DNA of 64,000 nucleotides from Mycosarcoma maydis. Taxonomy: Eukaryota > Basidiomycota > Ustilaginomycetes > Ustilaginales. The notes beneath the pieces are model-generated. The model was not told the origin of the DNA and did not search any database. It saw only the letters and a program-made list of their open reading frames with translations. The stretch lies in NCBI RefSeq assembly GCF_000328475.2, contig NC_026479.1:1-64000 (forward strand), given 5' to 3'. Positions 48,741 through 59,555 of the stretch are shown here, piece by piece. The position numbers and the translations under genes are program-made. Position 1 is the first letter of the stretch; each line of letters begins with the position of its first letter.

Positions 48741-49499
48741 GATGATGTTGATATCGAGCACGTTGATGGGATCGATCCTAGAATATCAATCGAGCCACCG
48801 TCAATTTCGAGCGCTAAGTGGAGTTGTCCGAGTCCCGAATCACAAGAATTAGGCTCGTGCTCTGTGAGATCTCTCGCGAAACCCAGATGAAGGAAAAAAA
48901 TCGGAAGATCGCGGAAGAAGTGGGGTTCGCATGGTCTAACATTGTCGCATTCCTCACAGTTTCGGCTGGAAACGGCAGGGACAATCACGAGAAATGCGCG
49001 ACGAGTATTCAGTTGTCCAAAATTATGTCAGCTTGAAAGTTGGAAACGGCGGAAGAAAATTCGTCAGGAGGGCGTTGCGGCTAGGGTGAAGAACGGAGAC
49101 AATTTCGGCTTTGAAATTGGCTCGACTCTGATTGGATCATGACGCACTGCTGGTCCACAACCGTGTCGAAGGTGCCGTCTTTACTACAGGTCCGCTGGAA
49201 GCAAAATGGAAAAAGCCGCTGGAGCCCGACTACAGAGCCGCCGTGTTTTGGTAATCAGTCGGCAAATAGGTCAGCACAGCGCAGCGTGACAGGTTCTTGC
49301 AATTTACAGCACAGCTCGTCCGTCTACGACTTTGCACACCACAAAGTGTGCGGGGAGCAAAGGAGCCGATCTTGGTCGCGCGCAAAGCGAGTCTTGAACC
49401 TGAGAGTGTGCGTGTCTTCTGACGCTTGCCCTTCTGTACTTTGCTGTGACACTACCACCACATCTGTCTTGGCTTTTTGTTCATACATCCACACCGACC
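48741..49499. other. divergent intergenic region, 0.76 kb
   Basis: This is the upstream region shared by the FHA protein and Sdh2 genes. No repeats of note and no gene are seen. Confidence 0.55.
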
Positions 49500-50387
49500 A
49501 TGTCGCTATTCAACGTCAGCAACGGTCTTCGTACCGCTCTCCGACCTTCTGTTGCCAGCTCTTCGCGCGTTGCTGCCTTTTCCACAACCGCCGCTGCCCG
49601 TCTCGCCACACCCACCTCTGACAACGTTGGCAGTTCGGGCAAGCCTCAGCACTTGAAGCAGTTCAAGATCTACCGATGGAACCCTGACAAGCCCTCGGAG
49701 AAGCCTCGTCTGCAGTCGTACACACTGGACCTCAACCAGACCGGTCCAATGGTTCTCGACGCGCTCATCAAAATCAAGAACGAAATTGACCCTACGCTCA
49801 CCTTCCGTCGCTCGTGCCGTGAGGGTATCTGCGGTTCGTGCGCTATGAATATTGACGGTGTCAACACCCTCGCCTGCCTCTGCCGGATCGACAAGCAGAA
49901 TGACACCAAGATCTACCCCTTGCCGCACATGTACATTGTCAAGGACCTCGTGCCAGACTTGACCCAGTTCTACAAGCAGTACCGATCCATCGAGCCTTTC
50001 CTCAAGTCCAACAACACCCCTTCTGAGGGTGAACATCTTCAGTCGCCCGAGGAGCGTCGTCGACTCGACGGTCTGTACGAGTGCATTCTGTGCGCGTGCT
50101 GCTCCACATCCTGCCCCTCTTACTGGTGGAATCAGGACGAGTACCTTGGCCCCGCCGTGCTCATGCAGGCGTACCGATGGATGGCCGACTCGCGTGACGA
50201 CTTTGGTGAGGAGCGAAGACAGAAGCTCGAGAACACCTTTTCGCTCTACCGATGCCACACCATCATGAACTGCTCCAGGACCTGCCCCAAGAACCTCAAC
50301 CCTGGTAAGGCAATTGCACAGATCAAGAAGGACATGGCCGTCGGCGCACCCAAGGCTTCCGAGCGCCCTATCATGGCTTCGTCGTAA
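49500..50387 (+). CDS. sdh2: succinate dehydrogenase iron-sulfur subunit, mitochondrial
   Basis: The predicted protein has 295 residues with an Arg/Ser/Ala-rich mitochondrial presequence (about 1-35). The [2Fe-2S] ligands are Cys-106, 111, 114 and 126. The [4Fe-4S] ligands are Cys-195, 198, 201 and 262, and the [3Fe-4S] ligands are Cys-205, 252 and 258. It is subunit B of complex II, carrying electrons from succinate to ubiquinone in the inner membrane. His-253, next to Cys-252, is the residue changed in carboxin-resistant U. maydis; here it is the sensitive His form. The ATG at 49500 gives the standard presequence; 18 more in-frame codons upstream lack an ATG. It is intronless. Confidence 0.98.
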   Translation: MSLFNVSNGLRTALRPSVASSSRVAAFSTTAAARLATPTSDNVGSSGKPQHLKQFKIYRWNPDKPSEKPRLQSYTLDLNQTGPMVLDALIKIKNEIDPTLTFRRSCREGICGSCAMNIDGVNTLACLCRIDKQNDTKIYPLPHMYIVKDLVPDLTQFYKQYRSIEPFLKSNNTPSEGEHLQSPEERRRLDGLYECILCACCSTSCPSYWWNQDEYLGPAVLMQAYRWMADSRDDFGEERRQKLENTFSLYRCHTIMNCSRTCPKNLNPGKAIAQIKKDMAVGAPKASERPIMASS

Positions 50388-51010
50388 TCTTGATATATCA
50401 TATCGTTCTTTCCTCAGCACTTCTTTTGTCAATTTCAAAAGTATCTAATTGCATTCAACTCCGCTTGTGGTTTGTTGTTCAGTGAGAGTGGAAACGCTAC
50501 GGGCAAGATGAGGGCAGTGTTCTGGCGACGGAAAAGTGTGCAAGTGTCTGGCCTGCGTCCTCGCTGGTTCCAGCAGCCGATGCAGGACGTGTACCTAGCG
50601 ATTTCTTCGACAGCCTATTGTGGCAGCCGCGATTCGCCACAATCGTACGAAAGCGAGACGAGTTGAGCGAAGATCCGCGGTGCTGTCCCGGAACCGTGGC
50701 TTGGAGAGCGTCAGCACAACGCGCTCCCAAGAGAACTCGCAATCGTCACTTACAGAGACGTTACAACGCACTCGTCCACATCGGCCTCTTCCGGCCAGCC
50801 TCGAAGCCAGGCATGCCACAAAACCAGCTTCTTGGCCGAATGAGGCTGTCGTCCTTGACATCCTACCAGAGCGGCACCAACATTCGCCCCGATAGAGCTG
50901 CAGGTTTATCACAGGTGAAAGCACAAATCTTCGACTCACTCGACACTCGACACTCGCAAGACGGGGTCCGCCTCTACCAAAAAACCGATGACAATGCTGA
51001 CGGAAGGTCT
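50388..51010. other. convergent intergenic region, 0.6 kb
   Basis: This is the 3' flank of both Sdh2 and the GT69 gene. Short frames on both strands have no recognisable features, and nothing else is seen. Confidence 0.55.
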
Positions 51011-52687
51011 CTATGAGATTGCAAGGCTTGTTGCGGCGACAGCGGTAGGAGCAGTTGAGGAAGTCGGCTCAGGCGGAGCAGCCCGGTACCTTTGCTTCAA
51101 CTTGCACTCATTGGGCCATCTCTGACCTTCGGTGATCCAAACAAAGAGGCGGTACGCCATGAAATCACGCCAAATTATCCTCCAAGCCCTCAAAATAGGC
51201 GAAGGGATGAGCCAATTGACAAGCCAGTATTGCCTGTGGTTGTAGGCCACTTTGACCGCCGGGTTGATCAAGATCGTAGGGCGTGAAGGATAGGTCGCCC
51301 GATGGATGTCGTACGATGTCAACTGACATTCCGGAGACAGGCATGCTTGCTTCGGAAGCTCGGAATTTGAGCGCCAGTTGAAGCAGGCCGTCTTCATCCA
51401 CACTCTCCAAGGCGGAAGAGCGAGGCGCAGAGCCATTGTTGGAGGGGTAGAACCATTTGGCATCGAAAGCGCTGATGCCGTTCCAGCACGAATTGACCTC
51501 GAAGGGCTTGCCGTGACGCATGGCATCGACATCCTTGCCACTCTTCAAGTAGGGCCATTGTCTCTTCAAAGTGTCACCATGTGTGTCTCGTGTCAGCCAG
51601 GTATCGTAGAATCCGTTGCCGATAAAGTCCATGGCACAGGCCTGATCGTAGTGACCGTTATTAGTGCGCAAAAGGTTGAGCGCATCCTGCGTAGTAAAGA
51701 CAATGCCGTTGATCCAAAGCACATGGGTGAATTGGACAGAGGCCTTGACGAGCGGCTGCATGGCCGTGTTGCGTACATTGGCGAGAAAGTCGACTCTGTC
51801 CGACACGGCCGACAGCTTGCCCTTGCGGGTGGCTCGATCATCCAAGAGAATGCGACGGCTGACGTTGATTTGATGGAGATCTCGGTCAAGTTGTGCAAGC
51901 ATGCTTTTTGTGCAATCGGTGGAGTGAGACTCGTAAATTGAGACAAAGACATTCTCTGTACCAAGCGTGTGGATGAAGTTGTTGAGCGAAGATGTGTAGG
52001 TAGGCAGGATATATTCGTTGTTGTACAGGTTGGAGACGATGAAAACTTTCATTGGACGCGCCGAAGTAGAGTTAGCTGAGGGTGGGACATTGACGAATGA
52101 CCCAATTTGATCCCCATGGATCTTGGTACCCGAGGGGAAGGTGGGTTGGAAAGCAATCGACTCTACAAGAGCAAAGTACCACAAGACTGCACCGACGCAG
52201 TGAGCTTTTTCTAGCCATGGATTTGAGGCGAACGCTTCGGTAGGATCTGCGATGTGTGGTGGTAGTAGTGTCACCAGCTGCGATGCTCGGAACAGAAGCG
52301 GAGGGCCGATTGGCGAAGTCGGAGAAGGAGGAGAGGGACTGCTCGGAAAGTGGTGTCGTGGAAGGAGAAAACTCGGGCAGCTGAAGTAGGTGCTTATCCG
52401 AGCGCGGACTGGCAATGTAGAGCGAGAGCGAGAGGATGGGCCAAGCAACGACCAGCAGTGCTAGGTCAAGGAAGAGGGTGGTGAAAGTGTTGAAATGAAT
52501 GCATGCTGCGATGAAGGAAACCGCGGTGATGACCAAATTGGCGACGAGCAAGACGAACAACCATGTCCTGCAGAGCGATGGCTTGGATGTTGTAGCAGCA
52601 TCGGTGTATGTAGGCTGACCCCATGTCTGGTTGATGAATGGCAGGTAGCAAGACAGGCGCGGCAATCTCAATCCAAATACGCGCCAT
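51011..52687 (-). CDS. GT69 alpha-1,3-mannosyltransferase (CAP59/CMT1-like), frame broken near 3' end
   Basis: The core MKVFIVSNLYNNEYILPTY…FVSIYESHSTDCT, then VLWINGIVF and CWNGISAFDAK, marks the Cryptococcus CAP59/CMT1 family of type II Golgi mannosyltransferases. A tentative model has exon 1 52687-52620, a 52-base intron, exon 2 52567-52275 with two hydrophobic spans, an 88-base intron and exon 3 from 52186. Both introns are inferred from frame continuity and have weak donors. The glycosyltransferase frame runs to about 51350. There the conserved tail (SPECQLTSYDIHR…ILINPAVKVAYN) continues one base out of phase to a stop at 51011. Too few bases (22) separate the blocks for an intron, so this looks like a one-base insertion or a sequence error. 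Confidence 0.75.
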
Positions 52688-54982
52688 GTGACAGAGCGAG
52701 ATGGAGAGAGTTGCGACTGCCAAAGAGGTTATAGATCTGGCTTATATATGCTGGAAGGGCGAAATGAGTGCAACTCGTGCTGTGAGTGTTCGGCAACATC
52801 AAAGTACGCAACATTATCTTGGTACTCTTGCTGAGGAAGCTTGAATGGTGATTGGAGCGCGTCTGCGACAGCTCGAGGACAGAGAGACATCGAAGCCAAA
52901 CTGGATAAGCAGATGCAAAGAATGGATCGTAGCTACCTGTTGGCAAGAAGAAAGTGTCACAGAGGGATCCACAGCATCGCAACAATCAAGACCAGGCTAC
53001 ACTGGTAGGCAAGATGAGTGGTGAAGGTGGTGAAGGTAGCAGAGCGGCTAACTTAGGGCTAAATCAATCACGAATCAGTGAATAACGCCATTTCAACACG
53101 TGATTGGCATCCAGCGAGGGTTTAGCTCTCTCGAGAGCTCATTGACTCGTGACTGGCAAGCGGGGGAGTTCGGTGCAGCTGCTGGCAGCTGGAACTGCGA
53201 ATGAATTTGACAGCGCGAGGTGACTTCATCGAGGAGCGCAGTGTTGTTCTTGACAATCACGAACCGCTGACAAGCTTCTTGGCAGTAGTCTTCTGTCCCC
53301 ACAACGCCGCTTTATTATTAATAATATCAACAAAACAAAGAGGAGAAGATCAACGTGTATTCGGAAATCGATTCGTGATTTCGATTCGGACGTGCTAAAC
53401 CAGCAGCTAAGCCTTTTTTATTTCTATATCTAAATATTAATACTTTGTATTGAATCGTGTCTCGATGATGAATACAGTATCGTCTTTCACCTTTAAAAAG
53501 ACGATGTAACAGTAATAGATACTGCACGTGGCTATTGGACGTGGAACACCCACTCGTGACTCATGGAACACGGGACACGGACTCAAAGTGGAGGCTGCAG
53601 CTGGCTCCAAAGGCGACGCGCCTCACGATCGGTGCGACACGCCCAACATAGGTAAGCATGCATCTGAACTGGGCCTGAACCCAATTCAATCGTCCCACCG
53701 CCGCACTACCACACGTGTGTGTCGCCATCCATCCTCAACATTGCTTTGCTCTAAGATTCAAGATCCTGGAGTCGTTCTCACGGATTGGGAGGGAAGACCG
53801 CCAATTAGAGTCTCAACACAAACGACGAGGCGATGAGACAGGGCAGAGCGGTCGTGAATCGAGGCATGTATCGCGACGGCGTACCAGGGTTATGCAGGGT
53901 GTTGCTGCGCTGCGAGCCCGTCAATCGTACCCTGAACTAGGCGCTACTGCACTCGTGACCCTCGAATCCTAGTCGACCGGACTTCCACTTGCTCTTGCTC
54001 TTTTCCTGATTTTCCTCCCTCAGCTGCCGTGTGTCGATCTCAGCCTTGACCCTCGCTTAACTTCAAACTCCCCTCTTCTGGGACACAGCGACAACCGAGT
54101 GAGGCTCGGCTCTCGTTGCCTCAGACCTTGCTAACTTACAGTCTCCTTTTACCAAAAGTCTCTCTCTGGCGTTGTATGTAAACAAGCAACTGCTGCTGTG
54201 CGGTAGATTTGCATGATACACCAAGCGTCGTTGGCACAAGCTTACGCAAGTTGTCCAACAGAGGTGCGCCTTGGATCTTGAACCTGAGTATGTTTCTTTG
54301 TCTAGTACCAGCCCCGCCCGGTCCCACGTTCCGTATTCGTGATTCCTGAATGTCAGATCCGAGCTTGCCCTTCCTAAACAGGAGCATCCGCGGAAGTTAC
54401 CTGTCAAGTGCCTTTCGTTGAGATCGCCTGATCTTCCTCCTTCACCGTCCATTCGCCGTTCGCTTCAGACTCCTTGTCCTTTCCCCTGCTTTGCTAGTGC
54501 TAACTGTTACCTGTTCTCGTTCAACTCGGCTGTCGGGCTTGCCCCTTGACGGACTCATCGTCCGTGCGTTCGTGACCTTGCACTCGTTTGCGAGATGAGA
54601 GTTTCAAGTGTGTGCGTTTGCTTGCTCGCTCATCCGCGGCAATCTCGGTCCTTGAACCTTTGGACTACCTAATCTTGCGTCTACCAATCGTTCCACATCC
54701 AGGTTGGCCCTGTTCACCTTGACCAATGAGCTCAACTCACTTATCCTCTTCTGTTTCTCATCTTTCATCGTCATCCTTTCCCATCTGAGTAGAGCTCATC
54801 CTCTTTTTCGACTCACCTCGTCGCTTCTTTCTGAAACATAAGCCACCTCAACGTGGTCCCACTTCTAGACCTCTCACCCATCGCGGTCAAGCTGAAACTC
54901 TGTCTGGAACCGTCTGAAAGATCATCAATACACGAGCATCTTGCAGCCTAAACGTTGCCATCGCTCCGCTTATACGAGAATC
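52688..54982. other. divergent intergenic region, 2.3 kb
   Basis: No gene is supported. TCGTGA 10-mers occur at 53066, 53371 and 54335, with TAACTTAG at 53049. From about 54450 to 54980 the plus strand is strongly pyrimidine-rich and probably forms the promoter and leader of the methyltransferase gene. A 20-codon upstream frame is at 54726-54788. Confidence 0.55.
54726..54788 (+). other. possible upstream open reading frame
   Basis: An ATG in the presumed leader (context ACCAATGA) opens a 20-codon Ser/His-rich frame that ends 194 bases before the main start. It counts only if transcription begins upstream of it, which is unknown. Confidence 0.25.
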
Positions 54983-56668
54983 ATGACCGGACTCTTCCCA
55001 TCCATTCCGATCCCGCAGATGCTTCTTGCACCTCTTGCAAGACCCACTGCGGCCATTGCTCGCTCTTCAGTTCTCGCTCTCTTTTCCAAGCTCACCGTCG
55101 GACAGCTCGAAGTTCGTTTGCTCGATGGCACGGTACACCGCTTTGGCGACCCGACACTCGTTAAGAGCAAGCAGCACAACCATCAAGAAGCCAAGTCCAA
55201 ATGCGCATTCTCGGGATCCATCACCGGTACCGCTGGTTCTGCAAGCGCCCCGCACGCCATTCTTATCGTCAAGTGCGACACGTTCTGGACACGAATGTTC
55301 TTCGGTGCCGATCTAGGCTTTGCCGAAGCCTACATGATTGGCGATGTCGACACACCCGATCTGGGCGCCGTCTTCGACCTCTTCATTCTGAACCGTGCCA
55401 GTCTCAGCAATCTCGAAAGCATCTCGGTTGCCAGTACGCTGATTTCGTCTGCGCAGGGATTGCTTAACAAACGGTACGCAAACACAAAAGTCGGCAGCTT
55501 GCGCAACATCGGTGCGCACTACGACATCAGCAACACCATGTACAAGGCGTTTTTGAGCAGGGACATGACCTACTCGTGCGCGGTCTTTGATACGCTGGAT
55601 GCCGATGTATCGGGTCCACTGCTGGATAGGTTGAACCAGCAGACGCGGGCAGTGTTGGGTACGGCCACGAATGGGCACGCATCGAACGCGGCAGGTGTGT
55701 TTGAGCCGCTCAGATTCGCCGCTGTTACGAGCCGCGATGACGGGGTGGAGAGCACCACTAGCGCAGGTGCAGGCGTCGCGTCGGGTGATTTGCCAACACC
55801 ACCATCTGAGTCTGAGGCTGCCGCTACCGGTGCTGGCGAGTACGACGAGTTGGAAGAGGCGCAACAGAACAAGTTGCGGCTCATCATCAAACGAGCCAAC
55901 ATTCGACGTGGTGATCGCGTGCTAGAAATCGGCACAGGATGGGGATCATTCGCCATGGAAGCGGTTCGCATGACCGGTTGTACCGTTGATAGCGTCACGC
56001 TATCGGTCGAGCAGAAAGCTCTCGCCGAACAGCGCATCGCCGCCGCAGGAATGCAAGCAAACATCAAAGTGCATCTCATGGACTACCGCGACTTTCCTTC
56101 TAGCTGGACTGACCGCTTCGACCGCGTCTGCTCGATCGAAATGCTCGAAGCGGTAGGCATCGAGTTTCTCCCAACCTACTTTGGCTGTGTGGACCGCGTC
56201 CTCAAGCGTCAAGGTGGTGTCGCTGTCTTCCAATGCATCACCATGCCTGAATCTCGCGCTCAAGCTTACTACAAGGGCGTGGATTTCATTCGAAAGTGGA
56301 TCTTTCCCGGTGGCGTCTTGCCCTCGGTCACCTCGCTCGTCAACGGCGCTACCGACGGAAGCAACGGCAACCTTGTGCTCGACACGCTCGTCTCGATCGG
56401 CCCTCACTACGCCAGGACCTTACGCGAATGGAAGCTCAGATTCCAGGCCAATTTTGATCCCATCATCCGTCCCGCTCTACTCCGTGACCACGACGAGATC
56501 AGCCGCTTACCCGCCGAGGCACGTCAGAAAGAGGTCGATGTGTTTAGAAGGAAGTGGATCTACTACTTTGTCTACTGCGAAGTGGGTTTCACCCACCGCG
56601 TCATCAACGATCACATTCTCGCCTTCACTCGCGAAAACAACACCACCCTTCCCGTGTGCTCCGGGTGA
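54983..56668 (+). CDS. cyclopropane-fatty-acyl-phospholipid synthase-like methyltransferase
   Basis: The predicted protein has 561 residues. The N-terminal domain has the family block HYDISNTMYKAFLSRDMTYSCAVF (about 179-202). The SAM-binding motif VLEIGTGWGS is at 313-322, and IEMLEAVG and the late GVDFIRKWIFPGG are also typical. The enzyme adds a methylene from S-adenosylmethionine across cis double bonds of membrane phospholipid acyl chains. A low-complexity Ala/Ser/Thr/Gly/Asp-rich insert of about 75 residues (roughly 215-290) parts the two domains and is absent from bacterial CFA synthases. The short N-terminal hydrophobic region (about 5-40) could anchor it to membranes. A related fungal sphingolipid C9-methyltransferase is less likely because the two strong N-terminal spans are missing. 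Confidence 0.88.
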   Translation: MTGLFPSIPIPQMLLAPLARPTAAIARSSVLALFSKLTVGQLEVRLLDGTVHRFGDPTLVKSKQHNHQEAKSKCAFSGSITGTAGSASAPHAILIVKCDTFWTRMFFGADLGFAEAYMIGDVDTPDLGAVFDLFILNRASLSNLESISVASTLISSAQGLLNKRYANTKVGSLRNIGAHYDISNTMYKAFLSRDMTYSCAVFDTLDADVSGPLLDRLNQQTRAVLGTATNGHASNAAGVFEPLRFAAVTSRDDGVESTTSAGAGVASGDLPTPPSESEAAATGAGEYDELEEAQQNKLRLIIKRANIRRGDRVLEIGTGWGSFAMEAVRMTGCTVDSVTLSVEQKALAEQRIAAAGMQANIKVHLMDYRDFPSSWTDRFDRVCSIEMLEAVGIEFLPTYFGCVDRVLKRQGGVAVFQCITMPESRAQAYYKGVDFIRKWIFPGGVLPSVTSLVNGATDGSNGNLVLDTLVSIGPHYARTLREWKLRFQANFDPIIRPALLRDHDEISRLPAEARQKEVDVFRRKWIYYFVYCEVGFTHRVINDHILAFTRENNTTLPVCSG

Positions 56669-57093
56669 GGTAGGCGAAAACCCTTCTATATTCAGAATCG
56701 AAATGGCTTCTTTTGACCATTCACGATTCTCCGTCTCATGCTCTTTCATATTTGCATAATTCCCGTAGAGAAATTCCGCTTCAGATCGCTTGCAGCATCG
56801 GTAGAAAGAGTGTACAAAGCAAGTTGCATCTTATATTATAGAAACCCTGAATATATGTAAAGAGTGTTGAATGGGCAACCGGGATAGCGTCGGCACCGTG
56901 ACCGACCTAAACTCAACGGTGGTGGCTGAAAGCACAAGTACAAGATTAGTCGAATATACACGTTGAAGGTCAGAAAGAATTCCGATGGTGAAGTTGGTGT
57001 CATATCGTCGGGCCTGACGAGGCTGGCCGTCAGCACTTTCATATCGGAGCGCTGTCGAGTCACAGCGAACATCGGAATGGAGTGATCACCAAC
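56669..57093. other. convergent intergenic region
   Basis: This is 425 bases between two stop codons, with ATTCACGATT at 56719. No gene is seen. Confidence 0.6.
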
Positions 57094-59555
57094 TCAAGAC
57101 AAGTACGGCCTGAATGGCAGCGACGAGTGCGAGTCAGCGCCGAACGAGGCATGACTGCCTCCGGCGCCAAGCTCACCTCTGGAACTGGCGATCTCAGCTT
57201 TGCTCGGCCGACCTCTTTTATTCCTCTGTTTCTGCTCGGGTGATCCAACTGCCATGGCTCTCGGTGGTAGGGGTGCCTTGCTCGCTTCGCCGCCACCGAG
57301 ATTAGCTTCGGCTTGGTGGACAGGCAAGCCAGGGTGCACGCGGCGAGTCTCGTAGGCGGGCTCGAAGGGCGACATGACAGGATCACGAGAGAGCATCAGG
57401 GTTCCTGGTCGCCTAAAGTCGTCATGCATGCTAGTCATGGAACGTGGCGACCCCGTTGGAGGGAGCGGGCCCGGCCCAAGATTCGCGCTACGCGGTCCAG
57501 CGACAGCCGTACCACTGCCGCCCAAAGCTGTCGAACGTCGGGACCCGCCAGAAGAAAGTCTCTGCTGGCGAAAGAACGAACCTTGAGGAGGCTCGTAGCG
57601 TCCTTCGAGATTGTCGTGCCACTCATTCGAGTGGCTTCGAAAATCGCGAACAGACTGCACGTCACTGTGCCAAGATCCTGGCCTGCGATGAGGCGGCTCG
57701 TTCGCGTGCGAGGGTCGTCGTTCGGTGAGCAGCGGTCGATCTCGGTAAGCAGCCGGAGCATGCGCTTCGGGCTCCCAGCGACCAGATCCAAATCCGGCGG
57801 CCGAAACGGCACCTATACCTGGATTGTTGCCTGGAATCGGTGCAGCAGGCGCTGTAAGTCCCTCGGTCGGGGGCGGCCCAGCCCCACCTTGATCCGTCAA
57901 GCGTCGCGGGTCGTTGCGGGGATCTTGACTCGACGACATGGGCCTAGCACCGCTGAAGTAATCGGCAGGAGCCATGCTGCCACCTATGTCGCCTTCCAAA
58001 CTTAGAGGTCCGTGTCGAAGAGGCTGGGCAGACTTGACTGGCTCCCTCCTAAAAGTAGAGATCAGTCTCGAACTCAAGTCGACGCCCGCCATCCCTGCGT
58101 CGCCTTTGTGAGGCCCAGCCGATAGTGTCGTCATGTCCGAAGGATCGTGAGACAACAGGTGTCTGATCCAAAGGTCTTGGTTGCGTATGCGATCCTCCAT
58201 CTCCTTGATACGCCCAAACAAGTCCTGATTCTGCAAGAAGAGCTCGCGTGTTTGTTCGGCAAGATCATTGCGCACCGATGGCATGATACTCGACAAGATC
58301 TCATCGCGAAGATGGGTGCGCAGGATGTCAAACAGCCCTGGCGCGAGGACGGCAAGCCCATTGCGACCCACTTGGGCAATGTTGGATTTCTTGGTCGCTG
58401 AGCTGGACGGAGCACCCTCTGTCGTGTCTTGATATTTCTCTGCCCTCTTCTTCGAAGCGACTGATAGCGCACCTGCATCGGTATCCGCCGTTGCATTGTC
58501 GGGATTGGCCTCGACGTTGTCAGTGTCGTCGTTGTCGTCTTCATCGCCTTGCGCATCGTCCGAGTCTCGGTCAGTCATGGAATATGTGGCGCTGCGTCGG
58601 CTACCACTATCACGGTGCTGATCGTCTGATTGGCTTCCTGCTGCATCCATACTGGCTAACAGATTTGCTGACCTTTGTGAGAGCTCGTGAGCTATCGAAC
58701 GCGCCTTGGATTGGGCATCGGGACCGTAAACACCGTTGAAAATCTTGCCGTACTCATCCATGAGGGGCTTTTTGGCGAGTCGAACAGGAACCTGGCGGCG
58801 TGCACAATATTGCTCCCAGTCACCGTAGAGCGCGTCAACGCTCTGGCGCATTGTCTCGGCCGTCATAGGCTCCGGATGATGCTTGTAGATCAAGTCGAGG
58901 AAGGTGTCAATCTCGTCTGGAGACAGCACGCGCGCTGAAGCCATGCTAGGCTCCACGTCGTCTCGGCGATGGCCTGGATCAGCTTGGATCTGAGCGCGTG
59001 GCGAAGAAGCTCCGCTAAGGGGGTTTACCATATGCGACCCTTCGGTATTCTGTACAGACGCATGACGATAACGGGAAAAGTCGTGGGAAATAAATGTCAA
59101 CAATGCCGACGGAATGGCTGGGACAAGAATCTCTAAAGTAACGAGGTGATGCATGGTCTTACCTTTGCGTTCGGAGAAAAGCCCGCAGCAGCTCGTTTGG
59201 AGCGTTTAGGACTCGAAGAAAATGCTGCCACATGTCCATTTTTGCGCTTCGCCGAAAGAGCACGATTTAGACGAGAATTGCCATCACGCTCGAGATGCGG
59301 CGAGATTTCATCGCTTAGTTCGTCCTCCTCTGCAGAAACATGATCGGCAGTTGAGCTGGTGTATGTTTTGGGTGAGTCTCCTGGCCTCTTTAGAGGCGAT
59401 CTGGGCGAAGATGTTCCCGGAACAGCCATGTGTTTTGAGGCGGATGCTGGGGGACTCTCACGATTAGACCATAAATTCGAGGTGGAGGCATGCTCCAAGT
59501 GCCCTTGTTGCAACCTGCTGACCTCGCGGAAGGTCCTAGCAGGCATGTCAGACAT
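57094..59555 (-). CDS. AT-hook nuclear protein, two exons, function unknown
   Basis: Exon 1 is 59555-59163 and exon 2 is 59049-57094, joined across a 113-base intron (GTAAGA…TGTACAG, phase 0), to give 782 residues. The N-terminus is Ser/Pro-rich with basic nuclear-localisation-like runs (SAKRKNGH, SPKRSKRAAAG). A conserved-looking helical block (about 165-230, SPDEIDTFLDLIYKHH…DWEQYCARRQVPVRLAKK) follows. Then come an acidic Asp-rich stretch, a predicted coiled coil (EQTRELFLQNQDLFGRIKEMED) and a long disordered tail. An AT-hook, RGRPSK, is at 743-748, near the C-terminus. It probably binds AT-rich DNA and acts in chromatin or transcription. The family is not recognised. The first codons before 59555 lack an ATG. 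Confidence 0.8.

Noticed and set aside
47819..48988. 389-codon minus-strand frame overlapping the FHA protein
   Set aside because: It is in a different frame from the clear RS-rich and FHA sequence. Its product is a frame-shifted read of the same repeats.
49506..50438. 310-codon minus-strand frame opposite Sdh2
   Set aside because: It is an antisense shadow. The plus strand encodes a full SdhB with all Fe-S ligands, and the shadow has no family features and arises from GC-rich third positions.
51361..51420. Intron within the GT69 gene (GTGTGG...GCAAG) to explain the frame change
   Set aside because: It restores the frame but would remove the conserved FR-containing block, so a one-base change is favoured.
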